This document shows, piece by piece, positions 51,678 to 63,100 of a stretch of DNA of 64,000 nucleotides (the first letter of the stretch is position 1; each line of letters opens with the position of its first letter). This DNA comes from Tritrichomonas musculus (Eukaryota > Parabasalia > Tritrichomonadida > Tritrichomonadidae), in NCBI GenBank assembly GCA_039105265.1, contig JAPFFF010000008.1, positions 1,550,001-1,614,000 on the forward strand. Reading direction: 5' to 3'. The position numbers and the translations under genes were made by a program. The notes under the pieces are model-generated. The model saw nothing but the letters and a program-made list of their open reading frames with translations, made no database searches and was not told where the DNA came from.

Positions 51678-53076
51678 TTTTTGAACCCTAATTATTTGAA
51701 TGTAACATTTTTTTCAATATACTCAAATAATTTTTGAATGAAGAAAAGGTCCCCGTACGAAATTTTTGAAAGAAATTACTTATAAGTTTTTGATAAGAAA
51801 TTCAATACCTCATTTTACCATAATTTTTTCAATTCCTCATTTTTAAAGCATTTTTTCAGTACCTCTTTTATAGTTTTGAAGTTATTATTTATACGTATCA
51901 AAGTTTAATGCAACATAAAGTGGAATAACATAATCAGTTCAAAAATATTTTTTTGAATATTTTATTAAGATTATTTACAGTCCAAAAGTAATTCTTGTAA
52001 TTATTCATTTGTGTCATATATTTTAGAATCATGAAGATATTACTTCTCAAAATTATTTTGAAAATAATAGCTTTCAAATATAAAAGAAAATCGCATAAAG
52101 CCATTTGTAAAGCATTAATATTGTAAATACAATTATTTTACAAATTGAAAATTTGATACTAAAAAATTATAAGAATTATATTATATTCAATGAATTTCTA
52201 TTTATGTTTTTTTTAATGAAAGGATTAACATGTCATTGAATTATTAGAAAAAAATATAATTATATTGGCCAATATAAAAAATTATAATTAAAAATAATCA
52301 TCACATATAATAAAATCCAACAAATGGAATTTCTTGAAATCAAACCTTGATGTAAAAAAAGAAGGTTTTTATGAATTCAAAATTAAAAAGAGAGTTCTCT
52401 TTTATTCTTTATTTTACTCCTTTTTAAAATTTAATTTTGAATTAAAAATTTGAAAGAATAAAAAAATAATTTTTGATTTCATAATTCTATACAATCAAAG
52501 AAGGACTATTTATAATATATTGCATTTTTTAGAATGCTTTGGTGAAATAAACAAATCTATCAAAGATTACATTGATTTGCATTTGTTTTATATTTTTATT
52601 TTTCAATATGAAAAATAAATATTTAGAAATATATTTAATAATACTTTTTTATTTATATTTAGTTCATTAGCACTAAAAAAATTTGTGCGTTTTTCACTTC
52701 AAATTGAATAATATAATTATAGAATATCATAATATTTAAATGGTGCATCTTCATTTAAAATAAATTAACCAATAATATCAATTTATGCATGTGAAAATAT
52801 AATTAATTAAATTATCATACCATTATATATATTAGTTTTAATTTCACATATCATTGAATTGTATCTTCTTTGATATATATTATTTAATTCTAAAATGTAT
52901 CAATAATGCATTTTTTATGATTTTATGTCAAATTATTATTTACTCATTATTTTGATCTTTAATAGTTTGCTTATTAACTTATATTTTTGAGGAAAACATA
53001 AAAGAGTTCCTCCTAAATATATATCAGTTTATACTGTATTGTAAATTCTTATTGAACTTAGTAAAATTTTTATTGA
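51678..53076. other. Intergenic AT-rich
   Basis: Long stretch with no gene that I can support; only short AT repeats. Confidence 0.5.
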
Positions 53077-53458
53077 TACCCTTCTCCCACATAATTTCGC
53101 ACAAGGGTAATTTCATAAAAGGGTAATTTATATAGAAAAAGTACGTTTATTTTTATAATATTACAAGAAAATGATTTATTTGGGGAAGTTCTTGAGATCG
53201 TGAAATATAAACGAAATATGTTTATATATCCTTATTAAAGAATGATCGTACAAATTTTCATCGAAATTCGTTAACCTCGATTTTCGTGATATTTAATTAT
53301 GTCTTCATTCATTAAATTTCAATGCACAATCTCTTTATATTGAATTTAAAATCCAAATACTATTATACATTTATGCTAATTATAAACTAGGTTTAAAAAA
53401 AATTACCCTTTTATTCTTTTAAAATTAACCTTGTGCGAAATTATGTGGGAAAAGGGTA
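53077..53458. mobile_element. 382-bp MITE with TACCC ends
   Basis: TACCCTTCTCCCACATAATT at the left is inverted at the right end (TACCCTTTTCCCACATAATT on the other strand), and both continue with TCGCACAAGG(G/T)TAATTT. The TA at both tips may be the target duplication of a Tc1/mariner-like element. No coding content. Confidence 0.75.
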
Positions 53459-53833
53459 AAAATAATAATTATGGGTATTTTGATTTTTTCTTATAAGTCT
53501 GTATTATTTGCAATATTGATTTTTCATGTATTCATATTTATCAATATATTTAATAATAACTATTTCTTTATAAATAGATATAATCATTTGAATGAAATCT
53601 TTATTTTAAAAAAATCATGTCCATATAAAAACAGTAAACCTTTTATTATTGATCATTTTAATCAGATAAAGATATATACAATTCCAAAATGATTCTCCTT
53701 TTCAAATTTTATGACAAAATTTTCATGACCAAAATGATTTTCGTTTTCAATTTACTAGAAATAACTTTTTCATAGAATTTTTATTTGAAAATCAATGTTA
53801 TTTTACAGCTCATTTCATTTCTATTTTTGAAGA
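53459..53833. other. Intergenic
   Basis: A 73-codon frame (53471) encodes a Phe/Ile/Asn-rich peptide typical of translated AT-rich DNA; I do not accept it. TCATTTCATTTCT at 53811-53823 is an initiator-like sequence just before the next gene. Confidence 0.5.
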
Positions 53834-54073
53834 ATGGGATTACTTAAAAAGGTTTTCAAAAAGGTTGAGCGCTCTGTGAAGAAGGCAATTCCAAAAGAAG
53901 TAAGGAAAGCAATTCCCAAAGAATTCAGGCATGGCATTGAAAATATTATAAAAAATAAAGTCGTACCAAGAGATATTCGTGAATTTGGCCATGTAATTGA
54001 TAGAGCAACAGATCCCAAAGAAATATTTTCTTCTGCCATTGAATGTTTTCAAAATCATCAAAATGGCTCTTAA
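53834..54073 (+). CDS. Small very basic protein, unknown
   Basis: 79 residues, Lys/Arg-rich in the first half with an internal repeat (KKAIPKEV, RKAIPKEF). The N-terminal 20 residues form a cationic amphipathic helix (MGLLKKVFKKVERSVKK). The second half is more neutral and ends in a short Cys-containing helix (SAIECFQNH). No signal peptide. A TCATTT initiator lies about 15-20 bp upstream of the ATG, as expected for a trichomonad gene. It is not recognised; membrane- or nucleic-acid-binding activity is possible from charge alone. Confidence 0.5.
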   Translation: MGLLKKVFKKVERSVKKAIPKEVRKAIPKEFRHGIENIIKNKVVPRDIREFGHVIDRATDPKEIFSSAIECFQNHQNGS

Positions 54074-54608
54074 AATTACCTAATTAAATAAACTTAATTT
54101 TCAGCCAATTTACTTTAATTTTTTTATAAATATCGATAGATTGATGAAATTTGTACTCATCTTTTGATTGATGAATTATTATATTAAATTTTGAAAAATC
54201 CAAATATTTGGTGATGAAAAATTAACAAAGATAATCCAATTTTAATCATAAGTAATATTGATATTGACATAATAATTGAATTTAAGCACTTTTGAAAAAT
54301 TCAAAGATTGATATTTAAAATATAATTCATGAAATGAAAAGGAGTCAATGTATTAGACAAAAAGTTGTAGAATCTTGAGCAGAGAAAGTTTGAATTCAAA
54401 TCATTTACAGTAATTACTGCAGCTTCAGTGAGAAAACTCACCTAAAATATGAAATGAAGGCCGAATATCAAGGATTTGTCAACTTTGTCTATTATTTATT
54501 TAAATAAATGATTTGGTTCTATATAAAAAAGGACTCTACATTATTAATTAATATAAACATAAAACAAATTTTATAATGATAAAAAGTATTATTTATTTAA
54601 AATGAAAA
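54074..54608. other. Intergenic
   Basis: AT-rich; 3' regions of the neighbouring genes, nothing else seen. Confidence 0.5.
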
Positions 54609-56561
54609 TCATGGGAGTAAATTAAGAGCATGAGCTGCTTCATTATTTCCTTTTGCCAGAGCTGCTTCTAGGTAACGTTTTGCTTCCTCTTGGTTTGTTT
54701 CAATGCCATCACCATTCAAAAGCATATTTCCATACTTTACCATTGCATTGTCAGATCCTCCATCTGCAGCAATTTTGAAATAACGAGCTGCCTTTTTCTT
54801 ATTTTCTTCAAACAAAGAACCGTTATATAAAACTTCGCCATAGTTATAAATTGTGCCAATTTCGCCGCTTTTTATTGCTTTATCTAAATAAGATTGTGCT
54901 TCATCTTTATCAATTGGAATTCCATTTCCATTCTCAAGCATATCAGCATAATTAAGCATTGCAATGACTCGTCCTTCATCCGCAGCCTTTTTGAAATATT
55001 GTGCTGCTTCTTCTTTATTGCCGTCAATATCTTCTCCAAGAAGAAGCATCACAGCATAGTTATTCATTGCTCTTGGATAATTCTTATCTGCAGCCAATTT
55101 GAAGTATTTAGCAGCTTCTTTTCTGTCATCGTTTTGATATAACAAGTTTCCATAATTAAACATTGCATTTGGATCGCCTCTATCGGCTGCTGTTTTATAA
55201 TAACGTGCAGCTTCTTCTTTGTTTTCAGGCACACCTGATCCACTTTCCAAAACCATTCCATAATAAAGCATTCCGCTTGTGTCATCTTTTTCAGCCGCCT
55301 TTTTGAAATAACTTGCTGCTTCTTCAACGTTTTTATCAACACCATCACCACAATACAACATTCGACCATATTTAATCATTGCACGAGTGTTTCCTTTATC
55401 TGCTGCTGTTTTATAAAGTTTGGCTGCTTCTTTCTTATCGTTTTGGAATTCACTAGATATTGATCGTTCTTCTAATACGTTGCCATAATAATACATTGCT
55501 TCAGAATCATCTTTTTCAACTGCTTTCTTGAAGTACTCGGCTGCTTCTTCTTTGTCATGAACAATTCCTGCTCCATTGTGTCGCATTAGGCCGTATTTGA
55601 CCATTGCATTGACATTGCCTTGATCGGCAGCCATTTTGAAGTTTCGTGCTGCTTCAACTTTGTTGGGAGGAACATCTGCATCGCCGTCCTTTAAAATTAG
55701 ACCATATTGAAACATGGCATCCGAATCGCCATGACTGGCTGCAACTTTCAAATTTTCAACAACTTCTTTTTCATTAAATTGTTGTTCTTGGCCAATTTCG
55801 TTGTTTGTTGATTGTTGCAATTTGGTGATGGCACGTGCATGTCCTTTATCAGCAGCCATTTTTATGTATTTCATTCCTTCGTCGTTGTTGGCAGGGACTC
55901 CATCGCCATCTTGCAACATTCGTCCATAAACGTACATTGCATTTATTTCGCCATTGTCTGCTGCTTGCTTGAAATAATGTGCAGCTTCGCCTCTGTCAGT
56001 GGAAAGTCCATCGCCTTTAATAATAAGTTTGGCATAGCAGTACATTGCATCAGGATAGCCTTTATCAGCTGCTAATTTGTAATATCTGGATGCTTCTTTT
56101 TTATCGCATGGAATTCCATCGCCTTGTTCAAGCATTAGTCCGTAATTGTACATGGCTTTTGGTAAGCCTTTATCTGCGGCAATTTTAAGATATTTTGCAG
56201 CTTCTTTTTTGTCAGCAGTAATTCCATCCCCTGTAAGTAACATTAGCGCATAATTGAAAACAGAATCAGTCTCGCCTTGATCAGCAGCCATTTTGAAATA
56301 ACGTGCTGATTCTTTTTGATCTAAAGGGATTCCATCACCTTTGTATAACATTAAACCATAGACAAACATAGATTTTGTATTACCTTTGTCTGCAGCCATT
56401 TTGAAATAGCGTGCTGCTTCTTCTTTATTTTTATATTCTTCATCTTTTAGTAGAAAAGATCCATAATAAAACATTGCTTTACTGTCACCATTGTCAGCTG
56501 CTTTTTTTAACCCTTCAGCTGTTCTTTTCTTGTCAACAGGTGGCTTTTGGTTGGTATTCAT
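54609..56561 (-). CDS. Sel1-repeat protein
   Basis: 650 residues made almost entirely of about 18 Sel1 repeats of 36 residues, each of the form A-YFK-AADKG---AM--YG-ML--GDGI--DK-EA. There is no kinase domain, signal peptide or membrane segment. Sel1 repeats form a curved helical scaffold for protein binding. The repeats are even and the frame is clean, in contrast to the decayed Sel1 gene at 28.7-31.6 kb. TATCATTTTTTATTAC upstream includes an initiator-like TCATTT. Relation to the ER-associated HRD3/SEL1 proteins is not implied, as the usual targeting signals are absent. Confidence 0.93.
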   Translation of the reverse strand: MNTNQKPPVDKKRTAEGLKKAADNGDSKAMFYYGSFLLKDEEYKNKEEAARYFKMAADKGNTKSMFVYGLMLYKGDGIPLDQKESARYFKMAADQGETDSVFNYALMLLTGDGITADKKEAAKYLKIAADKGLPKAMYNYGLMLEQGDGIPCDKKEASRYYKLAADKGYPDAMYCYAKLIIKGDGLSTDRGEAAHYFKQAADNGEINAMYVYGRMLQDGDGVPANNDEGMKYIKMAADKGHARAITKLQQSTNNEIGQEQQFNEKEVVENLKVAASHGDSDAMFQYGLILKDGDADVPPNKVEAARNFKMAADQGNVNAMVKYGLMRHNGAGIVHDKEEAAEYFKKAVEKDDSEAMYYYGNVLEERSISSEFQNDKKEAAKLYKTAADKGNTRAMIKYGRMLYCGDGVDKNVEEAASYFKKAAEKDDTSGMLYYGMVLESGSGVPENKEEAARYYKTAADRGDPNAMFNYGNLLYQNDDRKEAAKYFKLAADKNYPRAMNNYAVMLLLGEDIDGNKEEAAQYFKKAADEGRVIAMLNYADMLENGNGIPIDKDEAQSYLDKAIKSGEIGTIYNYGEVLYNGSLFEENKKKAARYFKIAADGGSDNAMVKYGNMLLNGDGIETNQEEAKRYLEAALAKGNNEAAHALNLLP

Positions 56562-57220
56562 TTTGAAATTTGTAATAAAAAATGATATGTTGAATTTTGA
56601 ATTGTTATTTTTTTTATCCTATATAAACTATTCAATTTTGTGAGAATAAAAATTCAATTTTCAGTTAAATTTTGAATTCGATCAACAATCAAAAAAACGC
56701 TAAGTTCTCAAAATGATTACTTTCAAAATTTATTTTATTAAATATATTCATATATTTGAAATATTTTATAAATTAAAAACAATAAATAATAAAAATAATT
56801 TATTATTAAATTATTTTTTTAATGATAACTAAATTTTTTCGTAAAATAAAATAAATAAATAAAAAATATATTTTTTGAAATAATTATTTTATTCAGCTGT
56901 GAAAACCCTCTTTTTTAATTTAGTTTATATAGGTTTGATATATAGTTATGTTAAAAAAAAAATATTTTTTTGAACCATGATTTACAAAATATTTTTCTGG
57001 AATAAGATAAAATTAAATACTCAAATCTATCAAAAATCCATAATTATTTAATATAATAGAGCTCGGAGAAAAAGGGATTTCCTTTTTGAAAATAAAGAAT
57101 TATATTTATAAAACATATTTATTTTGATGTATATAAGTTATATCTGAAAGCATACACTTTTTCGGAAAAAATTTGTTTTTTAAAAAAAAAGTGACTTTTT
57201 TATAAAAAGGTTTATTTTTG
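56562..57220. other. Intergenic AT-rich
   Basis: Upstream of the Sel1 gene; no gene or clear repeat. Confidence 0.5.
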
Positions 57221-58692
57221 AATATAGTTGGTGGACATAATTCTGTTTTGGAGACATAATTATGTTTTCACATCATTTCTATATATTCAAATTGGACTTT
57301 TAAAAAAACAATTGTAGAACAATTAATATCATATTGGATACATTTTATTCCCCGATTTTCATTCACTTTTATCAAACTAAATTTGATCATAAATATGATA
57401 TCGAATTTTTAATTTCTGAATATTTTTTTATTATTTGAAAAAAATTATAATTTACTTTTCATCTATAATTAAAATGTATCATTATTATTTATTGAAATAA
57501 AATAGATAATTAGAAAAAATGGTTTCATTTTCATTTCACTACTCAAAAAACTCATTTCATATCACATTTCATTCTTTTACCATAAAAAAAAGGTTGTTTT
57601 AATTTGCTCTAACATAGTTATTATTTTAGAATATAATGTATATATTATATTTTAGAAAAAAATTTATGGAAACAATAATTATATAAAAAGAAAAAGTGTT
57701 TTCAAAATATGACAAAAATCATTCATACAAAATTACTAATTTTGAAAAATGAGTTTATTTTATTTCAAATTAGATGCAGTATTAATCATCTATATAATGC
57801 ATATAATATATTAAATATAATAATATGGTTGAAAAAGAATCAATCTTGGAAAAATTTCATTTTTCTTTTTTTCATTCAAAATCATTCATAAATCACTCAT
57901 GCATAATTGATATGATTTCAGAATTACATTATTTGATAACACATACAATGAAATATATTATTAATCCTCTAAAAATCATTGCTGTCCATCAAGATTTCAG
58001 GTTTTTCTAAGAAATATACAAATTTCACTTTTTTATTTTTTCTATTATAATAGCATTAAAAATAGCAATTAATCAATAAATATTAGGCAAGTATAGAAGA
58101 ACTATTAAAATAATGAAAATAATTTCTCAAAGTCTAAAATTGAAAGTCTTTTTAAGTTATTTCAGAAGTTACTCTTTTTCATTAAGGTATTAAATCTTGA
58201 GTAGAACCGCCAATTTTATTCTTTCAATATCATTATACTATTTGCATTATATCAAATATTTAAATAAAAATTTAAAAGTTTTTATTTTTTATTGGAAAAA
58301 AACAAAAAAGTGATATGATTTTTAACTTTATTTTGTGCATCAAAATTTTCTTATATGAAAGTTTTTAGATATCAATTATCTGACAAAATTATATCATTAC
58401 TGATTATGAATTAATGATATTATTATTAAATCCCAAGTTTCAATTATTGAGAATAAAATAAGCATTTTGACTTTTTTTTACATTAATGGCAAAATTTCAT
58501 ATAAATCACAAATATAATAGCTCATTTAATTAAATAATGATGTACATAAAATGCATTAATAAAGTATATAATATTATCAAATTATCTTTAAAAAGTATTG
58601 AGAAAAATGTGTTTTATTTTTGTGTACCATTCAAAAAGTTGAGCAAACATGATTATGTCCCAAAAACATAATTATGTCCACCAACTATATTT
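57221..58692. mobile_element. 1.47-kb non-autonomous inverted-repeat element
   Basis: The left end (ATATAGTTGGTGGACATAAT, near 57222) is inverted at the right end (58645-58692) with about five differences over some 47 bp. The interior is AT-rich with only short doubtful frames. A degenerate copy of the same end (TTTGTCCTCAAAATGTAG, CCACCAATTATA) lies near 59095-59130. Confidence 0.7.
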
Positions 58693-59193
58693 TTTTTTTA
58701 TAAAAAAAAAGCTTCTTTGCGAAAAGCTTTTGTGTGTGCAAAAAGTAAAATCATATCAATAAGTTTCGATCATTTCAAATAAAAAATTTAATTAAAATCA
58801 TAAATTCCTTTCGAAATATAAATTGATAGAGAAAATTTAGTTAACAAGAATTTCAAAGAATTATTTAATAAAAACATATATTTAGATATTATTCAAATCA
58901 TAAAGAATGATATTGGATGCATAAATTATAAAGTACTCGTAATCATTGCTTATGATCAAACTATATTCAAAATTTGAAGCATTCTAATGATATATAAAAT
59001 ATCATTTGCTTCATTAAGCTGTGAGGCACTTTCCAATCTTGTTAAATGATGCTTTTGATGCAGACAGTTTAAATCGGGAATGAAAATAATTGTTTTGTCC
59101 TCAAAATGTAGTTTTTTCCACCAATTATAACGTTTTTTTTAATATGAATAAATAACGTATTCAAAAATCAAAATCAAATAATATATTTATAAG
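58693..59193. other. Intergenic with a degenerate element end
   Basis: AT-rich; contains the extra copy of the 57.2-kb element end near 59095-59130. No gene. Confidence 0.5.
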
Positions 59194-59539
59194 AGTAGTG
59201 TATATGAGATAAGTAGTGGGGGGTTAATAATTGTTCACGTCACATTACACAGTTATTATATATATAATGATTTCACCAATCCACAACTCACTACTTTTTA
59301 TAATCTATGATACCAATTTATATACACCACCGCATCCACATATTAATTTTTAATTCATAAATTTTGTTATATGTGATAATATTATTACAAATTTTTTTTT
59401 TAACATTTCAATTTTTTATCTCAAACCTCAAAAAAAGGCATTTGACCAGCCGTAAAGCGGCATGATTTCACCACTTATTCATCACCCCTTCATAAATGAT
59501 TTTCATAAATTTTATCCTCAAATCTCAAAAGTCAAAAAT

Positions 59540-59940
59540 TGAAATCATAAATTTTATACGTAAATGTGAAAATGCAAAAATGTATTAATTGAGAAGTCAT
59601 TCAAATCATAAAATTCGTTAGTAGCAAAAATTCGTTAGTAGCATTAATTGAGAAGTCATTCAAATCATAAAATCCGTTAGTAGCAAAAATGCAAAAATGC
59701 AAGCTGTAAGAAATGCAAAATTGAATGAAAAAATGCATTAATTGAATATGATTTAACGGTTATTATTTGCAAAATTTTATAAATCCGTTATTTGCAAAAA
59801 TGCATTAATTGAATACTCTCACAAATTATAAAATTTTTTAAAATCCGTTATTTGCAAAAATGCATTAATTCAATACTCTCACAAATTATAAAATTTTATA
59901 AAATACGTTATTTCCGAAATGTCTGATAATTTGAATACTT
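59540..59940. repeat. Direct repeats upstream of element D PolB
   Basis: Several units recur: GAGAAGTCATTCAAATCATA near 59600 and 59650, and a longer block with CCGTTATTTGCAAAAATGCA and ACTCTCACAAATTATAAAAT near 59790 and 59850. These are possible iterons near the end of the element. Confidence 0.75.
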
Positions 59941-60107
59941 CGCCAAGGGCTCAAACTTTTCAAAGTTTCACATAAATCGAAAAAATTTTAATAAATAAAC
60001 GTTCTCCAAATATTTTATAAAATTAATTTTAACATTTATTTTTATATCACATATCCAAAAATAAATCTAATAAATTTTTTATTTTTTAAATTTTTATTTC
60101 CACCTAA

Positions 60108-63100
60108 ATGAAATTAGATAAAACACCAATAGAAAAATTAATTGAACTTGATAATTTAGTTCATAATGATAATACAACCATTGATGAATGGAAAAATGAA
60201 TTTAATAATGAAAAAGATTTACGTGAAAATTTAATTGACTCAATAGTACAAGATATTTTAGATAGAGGATATGATGGAGAAAATGATTATAATTCAATGT
60301 ATTGGTTCGCTAAAGGATTAAATATCCCATCACCAAAACCTCCACACAAATACATCGATTCAGATGAATATTTCTACAATAATTTACATAAACTTAAAAT
60401 TAAAAATTCAATTGATGAATTACATAAGCAACAAACACAAACCAAATTTGTTTCTCAAATCAATAATGAAAAATCTGTCATTCATACCCAAAAAGCAAAT
60501 TATAAACGTATGCTTGATGAACTTTTAAATAATAAACCATTACTTAAACCACTTCCTCCAAAAGAAATGAAACCATTAAAACCATATGCTCAAAAGTTAT
60601 TTGAAGCCCAGAATGAAGAATTAATTAATTTCTTCAAAGACTTTGGTCATGATTTTCAAAGTAAAGATATTGATTACTTAGTTGTCAATGTTCCACATGA
60701 ATATGAACTTGCTTTAAATTTACTTGAACAACATAGAAAAGCATTAAAGGATCAAGAAGTTGTTACCAAAAATCAAAATAAAGATCCAATAGTTGTTTAT
60801 TATCTGAATTCATTTTCAACTATTGATGATATATTTAATTACCTTGAAGATGTAGTCTTTAAATCAGAACGTAAACCTTTTAAGTTAACTTTTGAATTAT
60901 CTGGTATCTTTGAAATACCCATAAAACAACATGACGAAATAATCCGTTATGATTACGAAAAACGAGTAATTAATGCAATCAATTATAAATATTCATCAAA
61001 TATTCCTATAACTGTTCAAACAAATTCCGACCTTGAAAAAATCAAATTTTATATTGAATCTGTTTTACATAACTATGAAGTTTCTGAATCATCAGTTAAA
61101 CTTACTTTTGTTTCATCAGTTGCATTTACTATTTCGCGATTAGTTAAAATTACTGGTAAATTACAGCTTCCTGAAGAACTTGTCAAATCAAAACTTATCA
61201 TTACTGATAATGAAGATGATAAAATGTGTTGGTATCGTTTTTTAGCTGTTTGTGTTAATCCAAAATTATTAAATTATAAAAGTTATAAATTAAATGACCG
61301 AACAAATCATGCACGACGTCTTTTATGTGAAGAACATGGATTTCCATATAAAACAAAAATCACAAATGAAGCTCTTAATTTCTTGAATAATTATGATGGT
61401 ACAACAATGGAAGAAATGAAACTTTCAGCACAAAAGCATAAAATCAATGTTAACATTTATGAATATTTTGGTACTGGTTTATATGACATTAGTGAACAAT
61501 GGTTTTTTGATAAATCATACACAACATTTAATGCCTTACTTTATTCTAAAGGTCAAATACTTCATATTATGTATATCAAAGATGCTGAAAAATTAACTGG
61601 ATTGTTAGTTTGTCCTAAATGTAAATCATATGTTGTTAGAGGAATTAATAATCATAAACGATTTGAACAACATGTTAATAAATGCGATGGTAAATTTAAG
61701 AAAAACTTCATTGTTGAAAAACAATCTTTACCATATTGTCCTCATATTCTATCCAACTCTGTTTATGAATATTGTCTAGCTCATAACCTTCAATTCAAAC
61801 CTCAAGAATATTATATGACATATGATTTTGAAACAATGGAACATTCAATAAATGAATCATTAACTAAATCAACAACGATTAATTCACGATTAGTTCCTTT
61901 ATCCGTTAGTTGTTGCATTAAATTTTCATCAGGAACTTTAACAAAACATTTTGACGCTCGTGATAAAGATTTTATTATTCATTGGATTGAATATATGTTT
62001 AATCAAGCTCATTTAATCATTAATGATAAATTGAATTTTTATAAACAAATGCTCAATATTGAAGATCCAAAAGATATAGTTCATGATCTCGAAACAGTTA
62101 CTGTATTTGGTTTTAATTCTTCACGTTTTGATTCAAATTTATTTAAACAATATTTTAATCATAAAGGCGAAAATTGCTCTTGGTCAGTTGATAACAACTC
62201 ATTAATTGGTTCATCTACTGCTCTTAAACAATTCATTCTTAAATCTGATAAAATTTCTTTACGTTTCATTGATGCCCAAGCATTTATTGCTGGTGGTACA
62301 TTAAAACAATTTGGTATTGATTTTGGTGGTGAATCCAATTCATCAAAAGGAGTTTTTCCATATGAAGCTGTCAATACTGAAAACTTTAATGTTGTACTTT
62401 CACAATCTCAACCATTCGAATATAAAGACTTTTATTCATATCTTGGTCAACGTTTCCTCATTACTGAAGAAGAATATAATTTATATCTTGAAGATTCAAA
62501 ACGTTTTAATACTCGTTGGGATTACTTACTTTCATATAATGATAATGATGTTGAAATGATGATTAAACCAATTGATAACCTCATTAATTTAAACGCTCAA
62601 TATAACGTTGATTTAATCTCAAATCTTTCATTATCTAAAAATTCAGTTTGTATTAAATACGCACTAGCTTATAAAGATTTTGATCCATCAATTGACTATA
62701 ACATAATTAATACATCAAATACTTTCATTCCTAGTCTAAATTGGTGGAGTTATAAATGTGATTCATATTATTATCAAGATGAACGATTCAATAAATTAAA
62801 TCCAAACAAGCCTCAACGTAATTTAAATAAAGTAGTTTCAGAAGATGATTTTGATGAATTCATGAAATTATATAATAATCCTTCAACTGGTAAATGTCAT
62901 CTCTGTGGTGAACATTTCACAAATCATAATAAACCAACACTTGATAGAATCAATAATGATATAGGTCATGAATTAAGTAATTGTTTATTAGCTTGTGCAT
63001 CATGTAATCAATTAAGAAATCGTTCAGATGATAAAGTGACTCGTTTAAGAATTCAATTAAATAAATATTGTCGGCTTCATAAATTACCATCTACTTTATC

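Noticed and set aside
53471-53692. 73-residue frame next to the MITE
   Set aside because: Composition (Phe, Ile, Asn) is that of random AT-rich DNA and there is no initiator.
57709-58010. Two overlapping frames of about 60 residues
   Set aside because: They lie inside the non-coding inverted-repeat element and look like AT-rich noise.
62159-62559. Short frames on both strands within the PolB of element D
   Set aside because: Shadows of the PolB reading frame.
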